From Clostridiales bacterium (GTDB lineage Bacteria; Bacillota; Clostridia; Oscillospirales; Oscillospiraceae), in assembly GCA_003150355.1 (NCBI GenBank), contig QAMJ01000018.1:1-64000 (forward strand): a DNA stretch of 64,000 nt, in the 5' to 3' direction. The notes beneath the pieces are model-generated. The model saw only the letters and a program-made list of their open reading frames with translations, had not been told where the DNA came from and made no database searches. The translations under genes and the position numbers were made by a program. Below are positions 8,028 to 16,850 of this stretch, one piece after another; the first letter of the stretch is position 1; every line of letters begins with the position of its first letter.

Positions 8028-8696
8028 ATGGAAGGCTACAGAATACTCGAAATAAAAAAAAGCGTATTTGAAAACAACGACCGTGAGGCCGATCTGCTTC
8101 GCGAGCAGCTCAAGAAGGACAGGACTTTCCTGCTCAATCTCATGTCCTCCCCCGGCTCCGGCAAGACCACGACCCTGAAAGCGACTATCGCCGCGCTGAA
8201 GGACGAGTTCCGCATCGGCGTCATGGAGGCCGACATTGACTCCGACGTTGACGCCGCGACTATCGAGAAGACCGGCGCGAAGGTCATCCAGCTCCACACC
8301 GGCGGCATGTGCCATCTCGACGCGGGCATGACCCGTCAGGGACTCGAGGGGCTCGGCGTGGACGATATCGACTTCGCCATCCTTGAGAACGTCGGCAACC
8401 TCGTCTGCCCCGCCGAGTTCGACACCGGCTCTGTCAAGAACGCGATGATACTCTCCGTCCCCGAGGGCGACGACAAGCCCCTCAAGTACCCGCTGATGTT
8501 CTCCATCTGCGATGTGCTGCTCATCAACAAGATAGATGTGCTGCCGTATTTTGACTTCGACATCGAAGCCTGCAAGAAGTACGTGCGCAAGCTCAACCCG
8601 AACATGAAGATCATCCCCATCTCCGCAAGAAACGGCGAGGGCATAGACGAATGGGCACAGTGGCTGCGCGAGCAGATCCACGCCTGGAACGATTGA
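8028..8696 (+). CDS. hypB: Hydrogenase nickel-incorporation GTPase HypB
   Basis: A 222-residue SIMIBI GTPase that, with HypA, delivers Ni2+ to [NiFe]-hydrogenase (and in some bacteria urease). Visible are the P-loop SSPGSGKTT (about 40-48), EADIDSDVDA, the Ni/Zn site TGGMCH (Cys95, His96) with Cys127 in NLVCPAEFD, and the base-specificity motif NKID. The N-terminal CxxCGC nickel motif and His stretch of some HypB proteins are absent. Neither hypA nor any hydrogenase gene is in the window, so it is an orphan here. Confidence 0.94.
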   Translation: MEGYRILEIKKSVFENNDREADLLREQLKKDRTFLLNLMSSPGSGKTTTLKATIAALKDEFRIGVMEADIDSDVDAATIEKTGAKVIQLHTGGMCHLDAGMTRQGLEGLGVDDIDFAILENVGNLVCPAEFDTGSVKNAMILSVPEGDDKPLKYPLMFSICDVLLINKIDVLPYFDFDIEACKKYVRKLNPNMKIIPISARNGEGIDEWAQWLREQIHAWND

Positions 8697-8713
8697 TTCA
8701 AACGCATATACTT

Positions 8714-8747
8714 AAAACGCCATCGGTCAGTGACCGATGGCGTTTTA
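8714..8747. terminator. Bidirectional terminator between hypB and oadB
   Basis: AAAACGCCATCGGTCA pairs with TGACCGATGGCGTTTT; A- and T-runs on both sides serve both convergent transcripts. Confidence 0.88.
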
Positions 8748-8765
8748 TCGTTTTGCGGATATGCT

Positions 8766-9986
8766 TTAGCCGAAGACGGAGAGGAGGAAACCGGCGGCGA
8801 TAGCGGAGCCGATGACGCCTGCAACGTTCGGGCCCATGGCATGCATGAGCAGGTAGTTGTTCTTGTTGTACTTGCGGCCGACGTCCTGAGACACGCGCGC
8901 CGCCATAGGAACCGCGGACACGCCCGCCGAACCGATGAGTGGATTGATCTGGCCGCCGGAGGTCTTGTACATCACGATGCCGCCGAGAAGCCCGCCGACA
9001 GTGGATATCGAGAAGGACACAAGTCCGAGGAAGATGATGTATATCGTGCGGATGTTGAGGAAAGTCTCCGCGCCCATCGTCGCGCCGACGCTCGTCGCAA
9101 GGAAGATGGTGATGATGTTCATCAGCGCGTTCTGCGCCGTGTCGGAGAGTCTGTCGGTAACGCCGGTCTCACGGAAGAGGTTGCCGAGCATCAGGCAGCC
9201 AATCAGCGGAGCCGTCGAAGGCAGGAGCAGGATGACGAAGGTGCTGACGACTATGGGGAAGATTATCTTCTCGGTCTTCGAGACCTCGCGCGCCTGAACC
9301 ATCTTGACCTTGCGCATCTTGTCCGTCGTCATGAGCTTCATGATAGGCGGCTGGATCAGCGGGATCAGCGCCATGTAGGAATACGCCGCGATGGCGATGG
9401 GTCCGAGCAGCTCCGGTGCGAGCTTCGTTGTAAGGTAGATCGCGGTCGGGCCGTCCGCGCCGCCGATGATGCCGATGGAGGCAGCCTGAGGGCCGGTGAA
9501 GCCGAGGAGGATCGCGCCGAAGAACGCGACGAACACGCCCAGCTGCGCCGCCGCGCCGAGCAGCAGGCTCTTGGGATTTGCGATCAGCGGGCCGAAGTCC
9601 GTCATCGCGCCCACGCCCATGAAGATGAGCGAGGGATAGATACCGGCCTTGACGCCGATATAGAAGAAGTCAAGGAGACCTGCGTTGCTCATAATGTGGC
9701 CGTAGCTGTGATAGAAGGGGCTCGCCTCATCGAGGAAAGCCTCCCACAGCTCCGGGTGATACAGAGCGTTGCCGCCGCCGAGAGCAACGAAGTACGACAG
9801 GTTCGACAGCAGGCAGCCAAAGGCTATGCCGACGAGCAGCAGCGGCTCGAACTTCTTGACGATGCCGAGGTACAGAAGCACAAAGGCGATGAGGATCATG
9901 ATAAGGTTCTTCCAGCCGCCGTCCATGAAAAAGGCCGAGAAGCCCGATTCTGACCACAGCTTATAGAACACTCCAAGAACGTCCAT
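8766..9986 (-). CDS. oadB: Sodium-pumping decarboxylase, beta subunit
   Basis: A 406-residue integral membrane protein with about ten hydrophobic segments. It couples decarboxylation of carboxybiotin to export of Na+. The family signature region IGIIGGADGPTAIYLTTKLAP holds the conserved Asp, and a late GGQINPLIGSAGVSAVPMAAR motif carries the second conserved ion-binding region. It is the last gene of the operon after the carboxyltransferase, gamma and biotin-carrier genes. AAGGAGG precedes the ATG. Confidence 0.94.
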   Translation of the reverse strand: MDVLGVFYKLWSESGFSAFFMDGGWKNLIMILIAFVLLYLGIVKKFEPLLLVGIAFGCLLSNLSYFVALGGGNALYHPELWEAFLDEASPFYHSYGHIMSNAGLLDFFYIGVKAGIYPSLIFMGVGAMTDFGPLIANPKSLLLGAAAQLGVFVAFFGAILLGFTGPQAASIGIIGGADGPTAIYLTTKLAPELLGPIAIAAYSYMALIPLIQPPIMKLMTTDKMRKVKMVQAREVSKTEKIIFPIVVSTFVILLLPSTAPLIGCLMLGNLFRETGVTDRLSDTAQNALMNIITIFLATSVGATMGAETFLNIRTIYIIFLGLVSFSISTVGGLLGGIVMYKTSGGQINPLIGSAGVSAVPMAARVSQDVGRKYNKNNYLLMHAMGPNVAGVIGSAIAAGFLLSVFG

Positions 9987-9997
9987 AGCTCTCCTCC

Positions 9998-10390
9998 TTA
10001 TGCGATGACGACCAGCGGAGTGCCGGTCTCAACGACCGCGCCCTTGGTAACATTGATCTGCGCTACCGTGCCGGACTTCGTGGCGGAGATCTCGTTCTCC
10101 ATCTTCATGGCCTCAAGGACGATGAGCACGTCGCCTTCGTTGACATGCTGACCCTGCGTGACGTTTATCTTCAGGATGTTGCCGGGCATAGGGCTCGTGA
10201 CGACCTCGCCCGCGGCGAGTGCCCCGGCTGCCGGTGCAGCTGCGGGAGCTGCGGCAACAGGTGCTGCGGCGGGGGCAGCAGGTGCTGCGGCTGCGGGAGC
10301 TGCCAGCTCATATTCGTTCACGAGCATGGCCTCGCCCTGCTCTACCTCTACCTCGTATACGCGGTTATTAAGAGTTACTTTGTATTTCAT
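9998..10390 (-). CDS. Biotin carboxyl-carrier subunit of the sodium-pumping decarboxylase
   Basis: 130 residues. A short N-terminal domain, an Ala/Pro-rich flexible linker (residues about 30-62), and a C-terminal biotinyl domain with EAMKMEN; Lys96 is the expected biotin site. In many bacteria this domain is fused to the alpha subunit; here it is separate, as in glutaconyl-CoA and methylmalonyl-CoA decarboxylases. Its ATG overlaps the gamma-subunit stop. Confidence 0.94.
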   Translation of the reverse strand: MKYKVTLNNRVYEVEVEQGEAMLVNEYELAAPAAAAPAAPAAAPVAAAPAAAPAAGALAAGEVVTSPMPGNILKINVTQGQHVNEGDVLIVLEAMKMENEISATKSGTVAQINVTKGAVVETGTPLVVIA

Positions 10391-10725
10391 TTGTCCTTGA
10401 CCTCCCTGATGGATTTGAAGCGCAGTTCATTTAAAGGTTTCCCAAGCTTATCCGCAACAATGGCCATGACCATTGCAGCATCTCTCGGATCGGTGTCATA
10501 GAGCTTCAGCTCTCCGGCAGTGCCGGGAGCGGCTGCCGGTGCGGCAGGTGCAGCAGGTGCAGTTGCGGGAGCCTTGGCCGCCTTGCGCTTTGCGCTCTTG
10601 AACATAAGGTCGCCGACGAACATCACAAGGATCATCAGCATTATGATTCCGATGAACACGACCGCGTAGCCCAGCAGCGCCGTCATCGCGGCGTCGCCGA
10701 CAGAAATGTTTATAAGGTCATTCAT
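10387..10725 (-). CDS. oadG: Sodium-pumping decarboxylase, gamma subunit
   Basis: 112 residues with one N-terminal membrane helix (about 12-38, TALLGYAVVFIGIIMLMILV), then an Ala/Pro linker and a small C-terminal soluble part. OadG-type subunits hold the complex together and link the alpha subunit to the membrane pump. The sequence is poorly conserved in this family; the call rests on size, the helix-linker design and its place between alpha and the biotin carrier. Confidence 0.85.
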   Translation of the reverse strand: MNDLINISVGDAAMTALLGYAVVFIGIIMLMILVMFVGDLMFKSAKRKAAKAPATAPAAPAAPAAAPGTAGELKLYDTDPRDAAMVMAIVADKLGKPLNELRFKSIREVKDK

Positions 10726-10738
10726 AATTCATTTCTCC

Positions 10739-12121
10739 TCAGATCTGCTCTATTGAATAGCGGACGCTGTGTTCCTCCGCCTCTTTGCGCTTTTCAAAGA
10801 AGTTCTCCGCGACCTGCGGGAAAGCGATGTAGCTGAGCACATCCTCCTCGCATCTTGCGGTGTCCCCAAGCTCGGCCTGCGCCTTCTCGAAGGTGTCCGC
10901 CGGGAGGGTCTCGGCATAGCGGCCCTCGATGGGCTTCTCATCGCCGAGGATCTTTGCCCTGACCTCAGGGTCGATGGGTGCGGGGGTCTTGCCGTATTCG
11001 CCGCGGCAGTATGCGCGCATCTCCGCACCGACGTTCTTATAGCGCTCACCGGCGAGGACGTTCTGCACAGCCTGAGTGCCGACGAGCTGGCTCGTCGGGG
11101 TAACGAGCGGAGGATAGCCCATGTCCTTGCGCACGCGCGGGGTCTCCTCAAGCGCTTCATCGAACTTATCCAGCTTGTTCATCATCTTGAGCTGGCTGAG
11201 CAGGTTCGAGAGCATGCCGCCGGGGATCTGGTAGGTAAGGCACTGGGTGTCTGTCGTGAGGGAAATGGGGTTAAGAGTGCCGTCGGCAATGTACTCGGCG
11301 CGGACGTGCTTGAAGTAGTCCGCCATCTTGTGCAGGATCGCCGGGTCTAAGCTCATGTCATAGCCCATTTCCTTGAGGGTGTAATAAAGCGTCTCAGTCG
11401 CGGGCTGCGAGGTACCGCCGGAGAACGGGGATATGGCGGTGTCGATAACATCGGCCCCGGCCTCGATGCCCTTGAGGTAGGTCATGAAGGCAAGCCCCGT
11501 CGTGCAGTGCGTGTGCAGCACGACCGGCAGGTCGACCGCGTCTTTAAGCGCGGAGACGAGGTCATAGCAGCTCTGCGGCGTCATTATACCGGCCATGTCC
11601 TTTATGCAGATGGAGCTCACGCCCATCGCGGCCATTTCCTTTGCAAGCTCGACATACTTATCCAGAGTGTGTACGGGGCTCGTGGTATAGGAGATAGCAC
11701 CGGAGGCCATCGCCCCGGACTTCACGGTCTCCTCTATTGCGACCTTGAGGTTATCCGTATCGTTGAGCGCGTCGAATATACGGATGATGTCTATGCCGTT
11801 TCTGACGGACGCGCGCACGAAGCGGCGGACGATATCGTCGCTGTAATGCTTATAGCCGAGGATGTTCTGCCCGCGCAGGAGCATCTGGAGCTTGGTGTTC
11901 GGCATCGCCGCGCGGATCTTGCGCAGGCGCTCCCACGGATCCTCATTGAGAAAGCGCAGGCACACGTCAAAGGTCGCGCCGCCCCAGCATTCCACGGAAT
12001 AGAACCCCGCCTTGTCCATCTCCGCCAGCATCGGCGCAAACTTCTCATACGGCAGCCGAGTCGCGATAAGCGACTGGTTCGCATCCCTCAGTATTGTTTC
12101 TGTAAACTCTACTTTCTTCAT
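10739..12121 (-). CDS. oadA: Oxaloacetate decarboxylase alpha subunit (carboxyltransferase)
   Basis: 460 residues. A TIM-barrel carboxyltransferase of the pyruvate carboxylase/OadA kind: ETILRDANQSLIATR holds the first metal Asp, VSSICIKDMAGIM the carboxylated-Lys region, and VVLHTHCTTG the metal His pair. The conserved C-terminal PYC_OADA part (DFEETPRVRKDMGYPPLVTPTSQ type) is present, but no biotin domain, which is a separate gene. This alpha type transfers CO2 from oxaloacetate to biotin, so the operon is an oxaloacetate rather than a methylmalonyl-CoA decarboxylase. It produces pyruvate and a sodium gradient. Confidence 0.93.
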   Translation of the reverse strand: MKKVEFTETILRDANQSLIATRLPYEKFAPMLAEMDKAGFYSVECWGGATFDVCLRFLNEDPWERLRKIRAAMPNTKLQMLLRGQNILGYKHYSDDIVRRFVRASVRNGIDIIRIFDALNDTDNLKVAIEETVKSGAMASGAISYTTSPVHTLDKYVELAKEMAAMGVSSICIKDMAGIMTPQSCYDLVSALKDAVDLPVVLHTHCTTGLAFMTYLKGIEAGADVIDTAISPFSGGTSQPATETLYYTLKEMGYDMSLDPAILHKMADYFKHVRAEYIADGTLNPISLTTDTQCLTYQIPGGMLSNLLSQLKMMNKLDKFDEALEETPRVRKDMGYPPLVTPTSQLVGTQAVQNVLAGERYKNVGAEMRAYCRGEYGKTPAPIDPEVRAKILGDEKPIEGRYAETLPADTFEKAQAELGDTARCEEDVLSYIAFPQVAENFFEKRKEAEEHSVRYSIEQI

Positions 12122-12202
12122 GTCTCCTCCCCCGATCTAACATATAATTATCGGTTTTGCCGACTGTTTTGCGAATCTTCAAATTCTCACGCATTGTACC
12201 AT

Positions 12203-12211
12203 ATTATAGCA
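12203..12211 (-). promoter_or_regulatory. Extended -10 promoter for the decarboxylase operon
   Basis: TGCTATAAT on the minus strand (12211-12203), about 82 bases ahead of oadA. No good -35 is seen at 17 bases, as is common with a TGn extension. The remainder of the 240-base gap shows no other feature except the terminator at its far end. Confidence 0.6.
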
Positions 12212-12355
12212 CAGTGCCCGGGAATATTCCATTGCCAAAACCACCAGCTTTCCCCGCCGTTTGGCAGATTTTTGACACTCGTTTTTTGCTTTTGTTACAA
12301 AACCGCGGGCAATGCCATAAAGAAAATGTTAAATATCGGGCGGGTAAAAGAAATA

Positions 12356-12378
12356 AGCCCACGGTCAAACCGTGGGCT
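12356..12378 (-). terminator. Terminator of the MNT-HEPN operon
   Basis: AGCCCACGGT pairs with ACCGTGGGCT around a CAA loop. The HEPN stop codon lies inside the loop region, so the last codons are part of the hairpin. Confidence 0.7.
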
Positions 12379-12730
12379 CATCAGCGGATAGATATTCATT
12401 TTTACTCAGAAAATGCTGTGCGCTTTCTGCCTGCTGTATTACATCTTCCTTTGAGATGATAAAGAAATCATCGTAGTCACTCTCTGTGCGGACATCAAAC
12501 AGCACTGAGATCGTCTTGGACATATCGCCGTCAAAAACACCTGTCTTGACATATAGCCGCCGGAACTCAGCGATCACTCCGCTGTGCTTTTTCATATCGA
12601 TCTCATCATACGCGAGCACCGCACGCATTGCATGAAAAACAGCATAATATGAGCGGTTCGCCGCGCTTTTATAGTTCCCGCTCAAAAGCAGGCTGCTTGC
12701 AGCGGAAAGGCACTCTGCCGCATGTTCCAT
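12365..12730 (-). CDS. HEPN-domain protein, 5' end frameshifted (toxin of HEPN/MNT pair)
   Basis: The readable frame gives 121 residues of a HEPN domain: NRSYYAVFHAMRAVL and FRRLYVKTGVFD are typical. Relatives start about 13 residues earlier with an xALSxYRLExAKECL-like helix. That missing helix is present upstream in another frame: from an ATG at 12771, preceded by AAGGGA, the codons read MRYEEKKALSHAR and would join MEHAAECL if the CG run at 12732-12739 were one CG unit shorter. The ATG at 12730 has no ribosome site. HEPN proteins paired with MNT enzymes act as RNases or tRNA-targeting toxins. As it stands the gene is probably off, or varies by slippage. Confidence 0.72.
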   Translation of the reverse strand: MEHAAECLSAASSLLLSGNYKSAANRSYYAVFHAMRAVLAYDEIDMKKHSGVIAEFRRLYVKTGVFDGDMSKTISVLFDVRTESDYDDFFIISKEDVIQQAESAQHFLSKNEYLSADEPTV

Positions 12731-12760
12731 ACGCGCGCGTGCGACAGGGCTTTCTTTTCT

Positions 12761-13099
12761 TCATACCGCATAGTTTATCCCTTCCCGCAAGACGTTTTTG
12801 TAGAAAGGCAAGACCTCGGAATACTGCCTGAACTGAGAGAGCGGCTTCGCAGTCACAGACACGGTTATATCATTCTTCAGGCTGAGGCTGCTGGTTATCT
12901 CCGCAAGATCATATCTGCGTCTGGATATCTCGGTGCTGTCAGCATCCACGGTCAGCAGAATATCTATATCCGATTCGCTGTCAAAGTCACCGCGGGCATA
13001 CGAGCCGTACAGATAAGCATCGCGTATTCTGCCGGGGAACACCTTGCTGCATTCACTGTAAACTTCACGGGCGATCAGCCCCGCATCAGCCGTACACAT
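12761..13099 (-). CDS. MNT-type nucleotidyltransferase (antitoxin)
   Basis: 112 residues with the minimal nucleotidyltransferase signature GSYARGDFDSESDIDILL: the GS and the two Asp of SDID are intact. In characterised HEPN/MNT pairs the MNT enzyme silences its HEPN partner by adding AMP to a Tyr. ATG at 13099 is chosen because GGAGG lies just upstream; the frame extends further without a ribosome site. It is the upstream gene of the pair and its end overlaps the original HEPN start at 12771. Confidence 0.85.
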   Translation of the reverse strand: MCTADAGLIAREVYSECSKVFPGRIRDAYLYGSYARGDFDSESDIDILLTVDADSTEISRRRYDLAEITSSLSLKNDITVSVTAKPLSQFRQYSEVLPFYKNVLREGINYAV

Positions 13100-13275
13100 A
13101 TTTCTGCCTCCCTCCATATTTTCTGATTTTATTATAGCCGTGTTTTCTGCGCAAGTCAAACACTCTTTCTGCGGCAATGCCCAGGGAACATTATCGCTTT
13201 ATCATTCGTCTCAAATATTGGCATATATGGAAAGGTCAGCCGGCACTTGCAACATTTGACTTATATGGAGGAGTT

Positions 13276-15495
13276 ATGAGAAAACACATAAAGCTCATCT
13301 GCGCCATGCTCATCGCCGCTGTACTGCTTACATTGAGCAGCTGCGCAGTCGGCGCATCCACCGCCGCGCAAAGCCCGGCGGACACAGCGGCAGAGCCAAT
13401 AACCATTGCCGAACCTCAGATGCCCACGGAGACCGTCATGGGCTATGTAAGCACAGAAGTCGAAACTCCCGAATGGGTCGAGAGCTTCAAATGCAGCGCC
13501 CCGGTCGGGGACTGGTTCCACACCGCGGCATACACGACCGACGGCGGCATCGCAGTCGCAAGCTATGATACGCTCAATGACGCATGGCAGCGGTACGACC
13601 TCGGCACCGAGCCTGCGATATGCCCCACGGTAGAGTTCTTTTCCGCGGCTGAGGGCTCATTCTGGGTCGTGCTGAGAGAGAGCTATATGGACGCGGAGAT
13701 AAGCGCCGGCGACCATTCGCGGGCGCTGAATTACTACCTTGTGTACATAGACGCAGAGACCGGGGAGCAGACATGCTCATACCTTGCATGGGACGAGCAC
13801 CAGCCCTATTACATGGCGCTCATCGCGCTGGACAAAGACCGCGCGCTCCTCAGCGACGGAGAGACGACGTATCTGCTCGATCCCATGGCCGAAGTCATTG
13901 ACACACCGCCGCTTGAGATACTGGGCGGTGGGCTCCATGTATACGTAGACGGCGAAATGTACGTAGGCACGTACGACGGCGTCGCTCACTTGGATAAGGC
14001 CGCGCTCCAATATACGGACACGGTCAGCAAAATGAAGGATCAGCCTGTTTACGGCAGCTGCCTTGGGCGCTTTCTGACGACGAAAGACAGCACCCTGTAT
14101 TCGGTATCCCTCTCGGACGAGGAGACAGAGCTGTTTTCATGGATGGACGTCTCGCTGAGCTACAGCCGCCTTTACGGATGGGATGGTCTGGAAAACTCAA
14201 GCGGCGATATTTTCCACATGACTGACAGGATAACGAAGGTCTCCAGGGCTCCGGTGCCGGTAAAGAAGCCCCTGGTGCTGGCCTGCTTTGGGGACAGCTC
14301 AGTGCAGAACAATTCCGCCATACATTCGTATATCTGTTCGGATAAACTGATGGACGCGATACTCAGGTTCAATAACAGTGATCCCGAGTACCGCGTCGAG
14401 GTAAGGCCGTATATCTGCAATGATGAAAACGAGCGCAACAGAATGCTGATGTCTATCGCAACGGGGAGCGACATCGACCTGATAGACACGAGCCTGCTGC
14501 CCGGCGGCGCTGTCGACAGGCAGCTGCTTGTCGACCTGCTCCCGTACATCGACGCAGACGACACCCTGAGCCGCGATGATTTCATCCCCACGCTGCTGAG
14601 CAGCATGATGAATAACGGCGGGTTATATGAGTATGTCGACAAGTACACCATCCTCACCATGTATACGCACCCGGAATTTGCCGGTGACGATACATGGACG
14701 GCGAGCGGCGTCGAGCAGCTTATACGGGAGAACCCGGAGCTAAAAGTACCGTCGCTCCCGGAGAACATGAAGCTGCTGTTCTCATGGGCGGCGACGGCGG
14801 AGTTCATCGACATGGCTAACGGCACCTGCAGTTTCGACTCCCCTGCTTTCGTCTCATGGCTCTCACTGCTGAAGCAAATGACCGGGAGCGCCGTGGAATA
14901 CGCCCGCGGCAGCGCCCTCTGCTGCATAAGCTATGACTTGGTCTGGGACATTGGGTTCAGGACCCATATGACCATGCGCGGGGACTATTCGGTCGCCGGT
15001 TTTCCTGACGCGGCAGGAAACGGAAGCTATTTCCTCAAGCTCGGAAAGCCCGGAGTTTCAGGCTCTTCGGGATATCTTTCAGAAGAACTCGATATACGCA
15101 CCGGCGGCGTGTCCACAAGCGTGGGTATCCTCGCTTCCGGCAGCAGCCGCGACGGGGCATGGCGATTTTTGAGGACCTTCATCGGCAGCGAGGAAAAGCC
15201 CAGCATCCGCAATGGCATCCCCGTTCTGAAAGAGACCTTTGAACAGGCGATGCAGGCGGAGCTCAACCGCGACACGAGCGGGGAAAATCTTCCTTATCCG
15301 TACTTCTCAGAGGAGGACGCCGAGATCCTGCGCGGCATCGTGTACGGCGCGGACAAGGTCGTGTGCACGGACGAGGCAGTTATCGATATAATCACGTGGG
15401 CAGTCACCCCGTACCTTGAGGGCAAGGGAACTGCCGAGGATGCGGCGCGGGAAATACAGAGCAGGATGAGCATATACCTTGCAGAGCAGGCTTAG
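13276..15495 (+). CDS. Large two-part lipoprotein: N-terminal repeat region plus solute-binding domain
   Basis: 739 residues. A lipoprotein signal ends LTLSSC (Cys23). Residues about 40-350 look like beta-rich repeats (propeller-like, by alternating short hydrophobic strands), and residues about 360-730 are an extracellular solute-binding domain: YRVEVRPYI, DIDLIDTSLLPGG, DLLPYIDADDTLSRDDFIP, GAWRFLRTFIG. It shares this whole plan and its C-terminal IQSxxxIYLxEQ with the lipoprotein at 25886. No permease genes adjoin either. GGAGG precedes the ATG at 13276. The ligand is unknown. Confidence 0.72.
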   Translation: MRKHIKLICAMLIAAVLLTLSSCAVGASTAAQSPADTAAEPITIAEPQMPTETVMGYVSTEVETPEWVESFKCSAPVGDWFHTAAYTTDGGIAVASYDTLNDAWQRYDLGTEPAICPTVEFFSAAEGSFWVVLRESYMDAEISAGDHSRALNYYLVYIDAETGEQTCSYLAWDEHQPYYMALIALDKDRALLSDGETTYLLDPMAEVIDTPPLEILGGGLHVYVDGEMYVGTYDGVAHLDKAALQYTDTVSKMKDQPVYGSCLGRFLTTKDSTLYSVSLSDEETELFSWMDVSLSYSRLYGWDGLENSSGDIFHMTDRITKVSRAPVPVKKPLVLACFGDSSVQNNSAIHSYICSDKLMDAILRFNNSDPEYRVEVRPYICNDENERNRMLMSIATGSDIDLIDTSLLPGGAVDRQLLVDLLPYIDADDTLSRDDFIPTLLSSMMNNGGLYEYVDKYTILTMYTHPEFAGDDTWTASGVEQLIRENPELKVPSLPENMKLLFSWAATAEFIDMANGTCSFDSPAFVSWLSLLKQMTGSAVEYARGSALCCISYDLVWDIGFRTHMTMRGDYSVAGFPDAAGNGSYFLKLGKPGVSGSSGYLSEELDIRTGGVSTSVGILASGSSRDGAWRFLRTFIGSEEKPSIRNGIPVLKETFEQAMQAELNRDTSGENLPYPYFSEEDAEILRGIVYGADKVVCTDEAVIDIITWAVTPYLEGKGTAEDAAREIQSRMSIYLAEQA

Positions 15496-15521
15496 TCTCC
15501 CTTGCAGGGGGATGATCTGTA

Positions 15522-16583
15522 TCACTCCGCGTACTTTTCGTCGAAGCAGCTATCCGGCAGGCAATTGGCAAGGCCGGTCAGCAGGGTGCGCATACCCCGC
15601 TCCGATTCCTCCTGCGCGGCACAGAGCAGCTGCGTGGGCACGGGGTTTCTGCTGAATGACGCCCTCACGGTCGTGCCGCTGCCCTCCCGGCTCTCCAGCA
15701 GGAGCGTGCCGCCGTGGAGATTTGCTATCGCGAGCGCAGCGGTGAGTCCAAGCCCTGCTCCGTGGTCTATGTCCGAGATGCCGAAGCCGTGCCGGTAGCG
15801 GTCGAACACGAAGTGCAGCTTATCCGGCGCAATGCCGCAGCCGTCGTCATTGACGGAGATCACGACCCGCTCGCGATCCTCTATGAGACGCAGGCTGATC
15901 CTCGTACAGCCCGCGGCGTGCGTGAGGCTGTTTGAAATAAGGTTCAGGACAAGGTTCTCAGCAAGCGCCGGGTCAATGCTCACGGTCAGCTCCTTAGGGC
16001 CGTAATAGGCGACGCGCGGCCCGTCGCTTATGAAGTTCACGGCATCGGCCAGCTGTGCCAGCAGCGCCGCAAGGTCGGTCGGCCGCGGGACGAAGAACAG
16101 GCTCCCGTCGTCTATCGAGCGTATCAGAGTGACGTTCGAGAGCATACGGTTTATCCTGTAATAGTCATGCGTCACGGAGGCGAGCCCTGCGAGAAGCTCT
16201 GTATCCTTGGCCGCCTCGGCGCGGGTGCGGAGCATCTCTGTCGTGACGCCCAGCCCCATCAGGCAATTGCGCAGGGAGTAGATCAGCGCGTCGTTTATAA
16301 GCGCGGCGGACTCCTCATGCTTTGTGAGGAACACTGCGCGCACTCCCTCCATTGAGGTCACGCGGATGATGTAGCGCACCCCGCCTATCGGCAGGTCGCC
16401 GACAAAGGAAGCGGCCTGCGCTTCGGCTATCTCAACGCCGAACACGCTCTTTACAGTGCTGCCGACGCAGCCTTCGCCAAGGATCGCTTTCGCGGCGGAG
16501 TTTGCAAACTGTATCCTCCCGCTGCGCACGAGCACGGCGGCTTCACTGGACAACGCAAGGACATCGGCGGAGATCATAAGCAT
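15522..16583 (-). CDS. Sensor histidine kinase-like ATPase without a clear H-box
   Basis: 353 residues, no membrane segment. The N-terminal 75 residues look PAS-like; the C-terminal half is a HATPase_c domain with N-box ENLVLNLISNSLTHA, G1 NDDGCGIA, F-box FDRYRHG, G2 GAGLGL and G3 GSGTT. Where kinases of this type carry the phospho-accepting His, this protein reads ALIYSLRNCLMGL, with no His. No response regulator is next to it. It may be a degenerate kinase, an anti-sigma-like ATPase, or use His elsewhere (THDYYRIN). AGGAGG precedes the start. Confidence 0.75.
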   Translation of the reverse strand: MLMISADVLALSSEAAVLVRSGRIQFANSAAKAILGEGCVGSTVKSVFGVEIAEAQAASFVGDLPIGGVRYIIRVTSMEGVRAVFLTKHEESAALINDALIYSLRNCLMGLGVTTEMLRTRAEAAKDTELLAGLASVTHDYYRINRMLSNVTLIRSIDDGSLFFVPRPTDLAALLAQLADAVNFISDGPRVAYYGPKELTVSIDPALAENLVLNLISNSLTHAAGCTRISLRLIEDRERVVISVNDDGCGIAPDKLHFVFDRYRHGFGISDIDHGAGLGLTAALAIANLHGGTLLLESREGSGTTVRASFSRNPVPTQLLCAAQEESERGMRTLLTGLANCLPDSCFDEKYAE

Positions 16584-16718
16584 ATCAACATTCCTCCTGC
16601 GGCATTTTGTACGGATATTTTATCAAAGCTGGACAAAATAAACAAGAGCGAGCAGAAAAACAGCAGATAAAATATCGAAATTTCGGCACATTTTATTTCG
16701 GAAACTGGGCTTTTCATA

Positions 16719-16748
16719 TTGATTTTTACGAATATTATATGTTATTAT
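16719..16748 (+). promoter_or_regulatory. Probable gap promoter
   Basis: TTGATT at 16719-16724 and TATTAT at 16743-16748, 18-base spacer, in an AT-rich stretch. A leader of about 95 bases follows; I saw no riboswitch in it. Nothing else is evident in the gap 16584-16850. Confidence 0.55.
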
Positions 16749-16850
16749 TTGAACGTGAATAAAGCATATATTTCCTGCCCGGCGTTTTCCGCCGCGCAGG
16801 GTCTATATATGGATCAATTTCGTATTTTCTTAAAAATGGAGGATATTACA

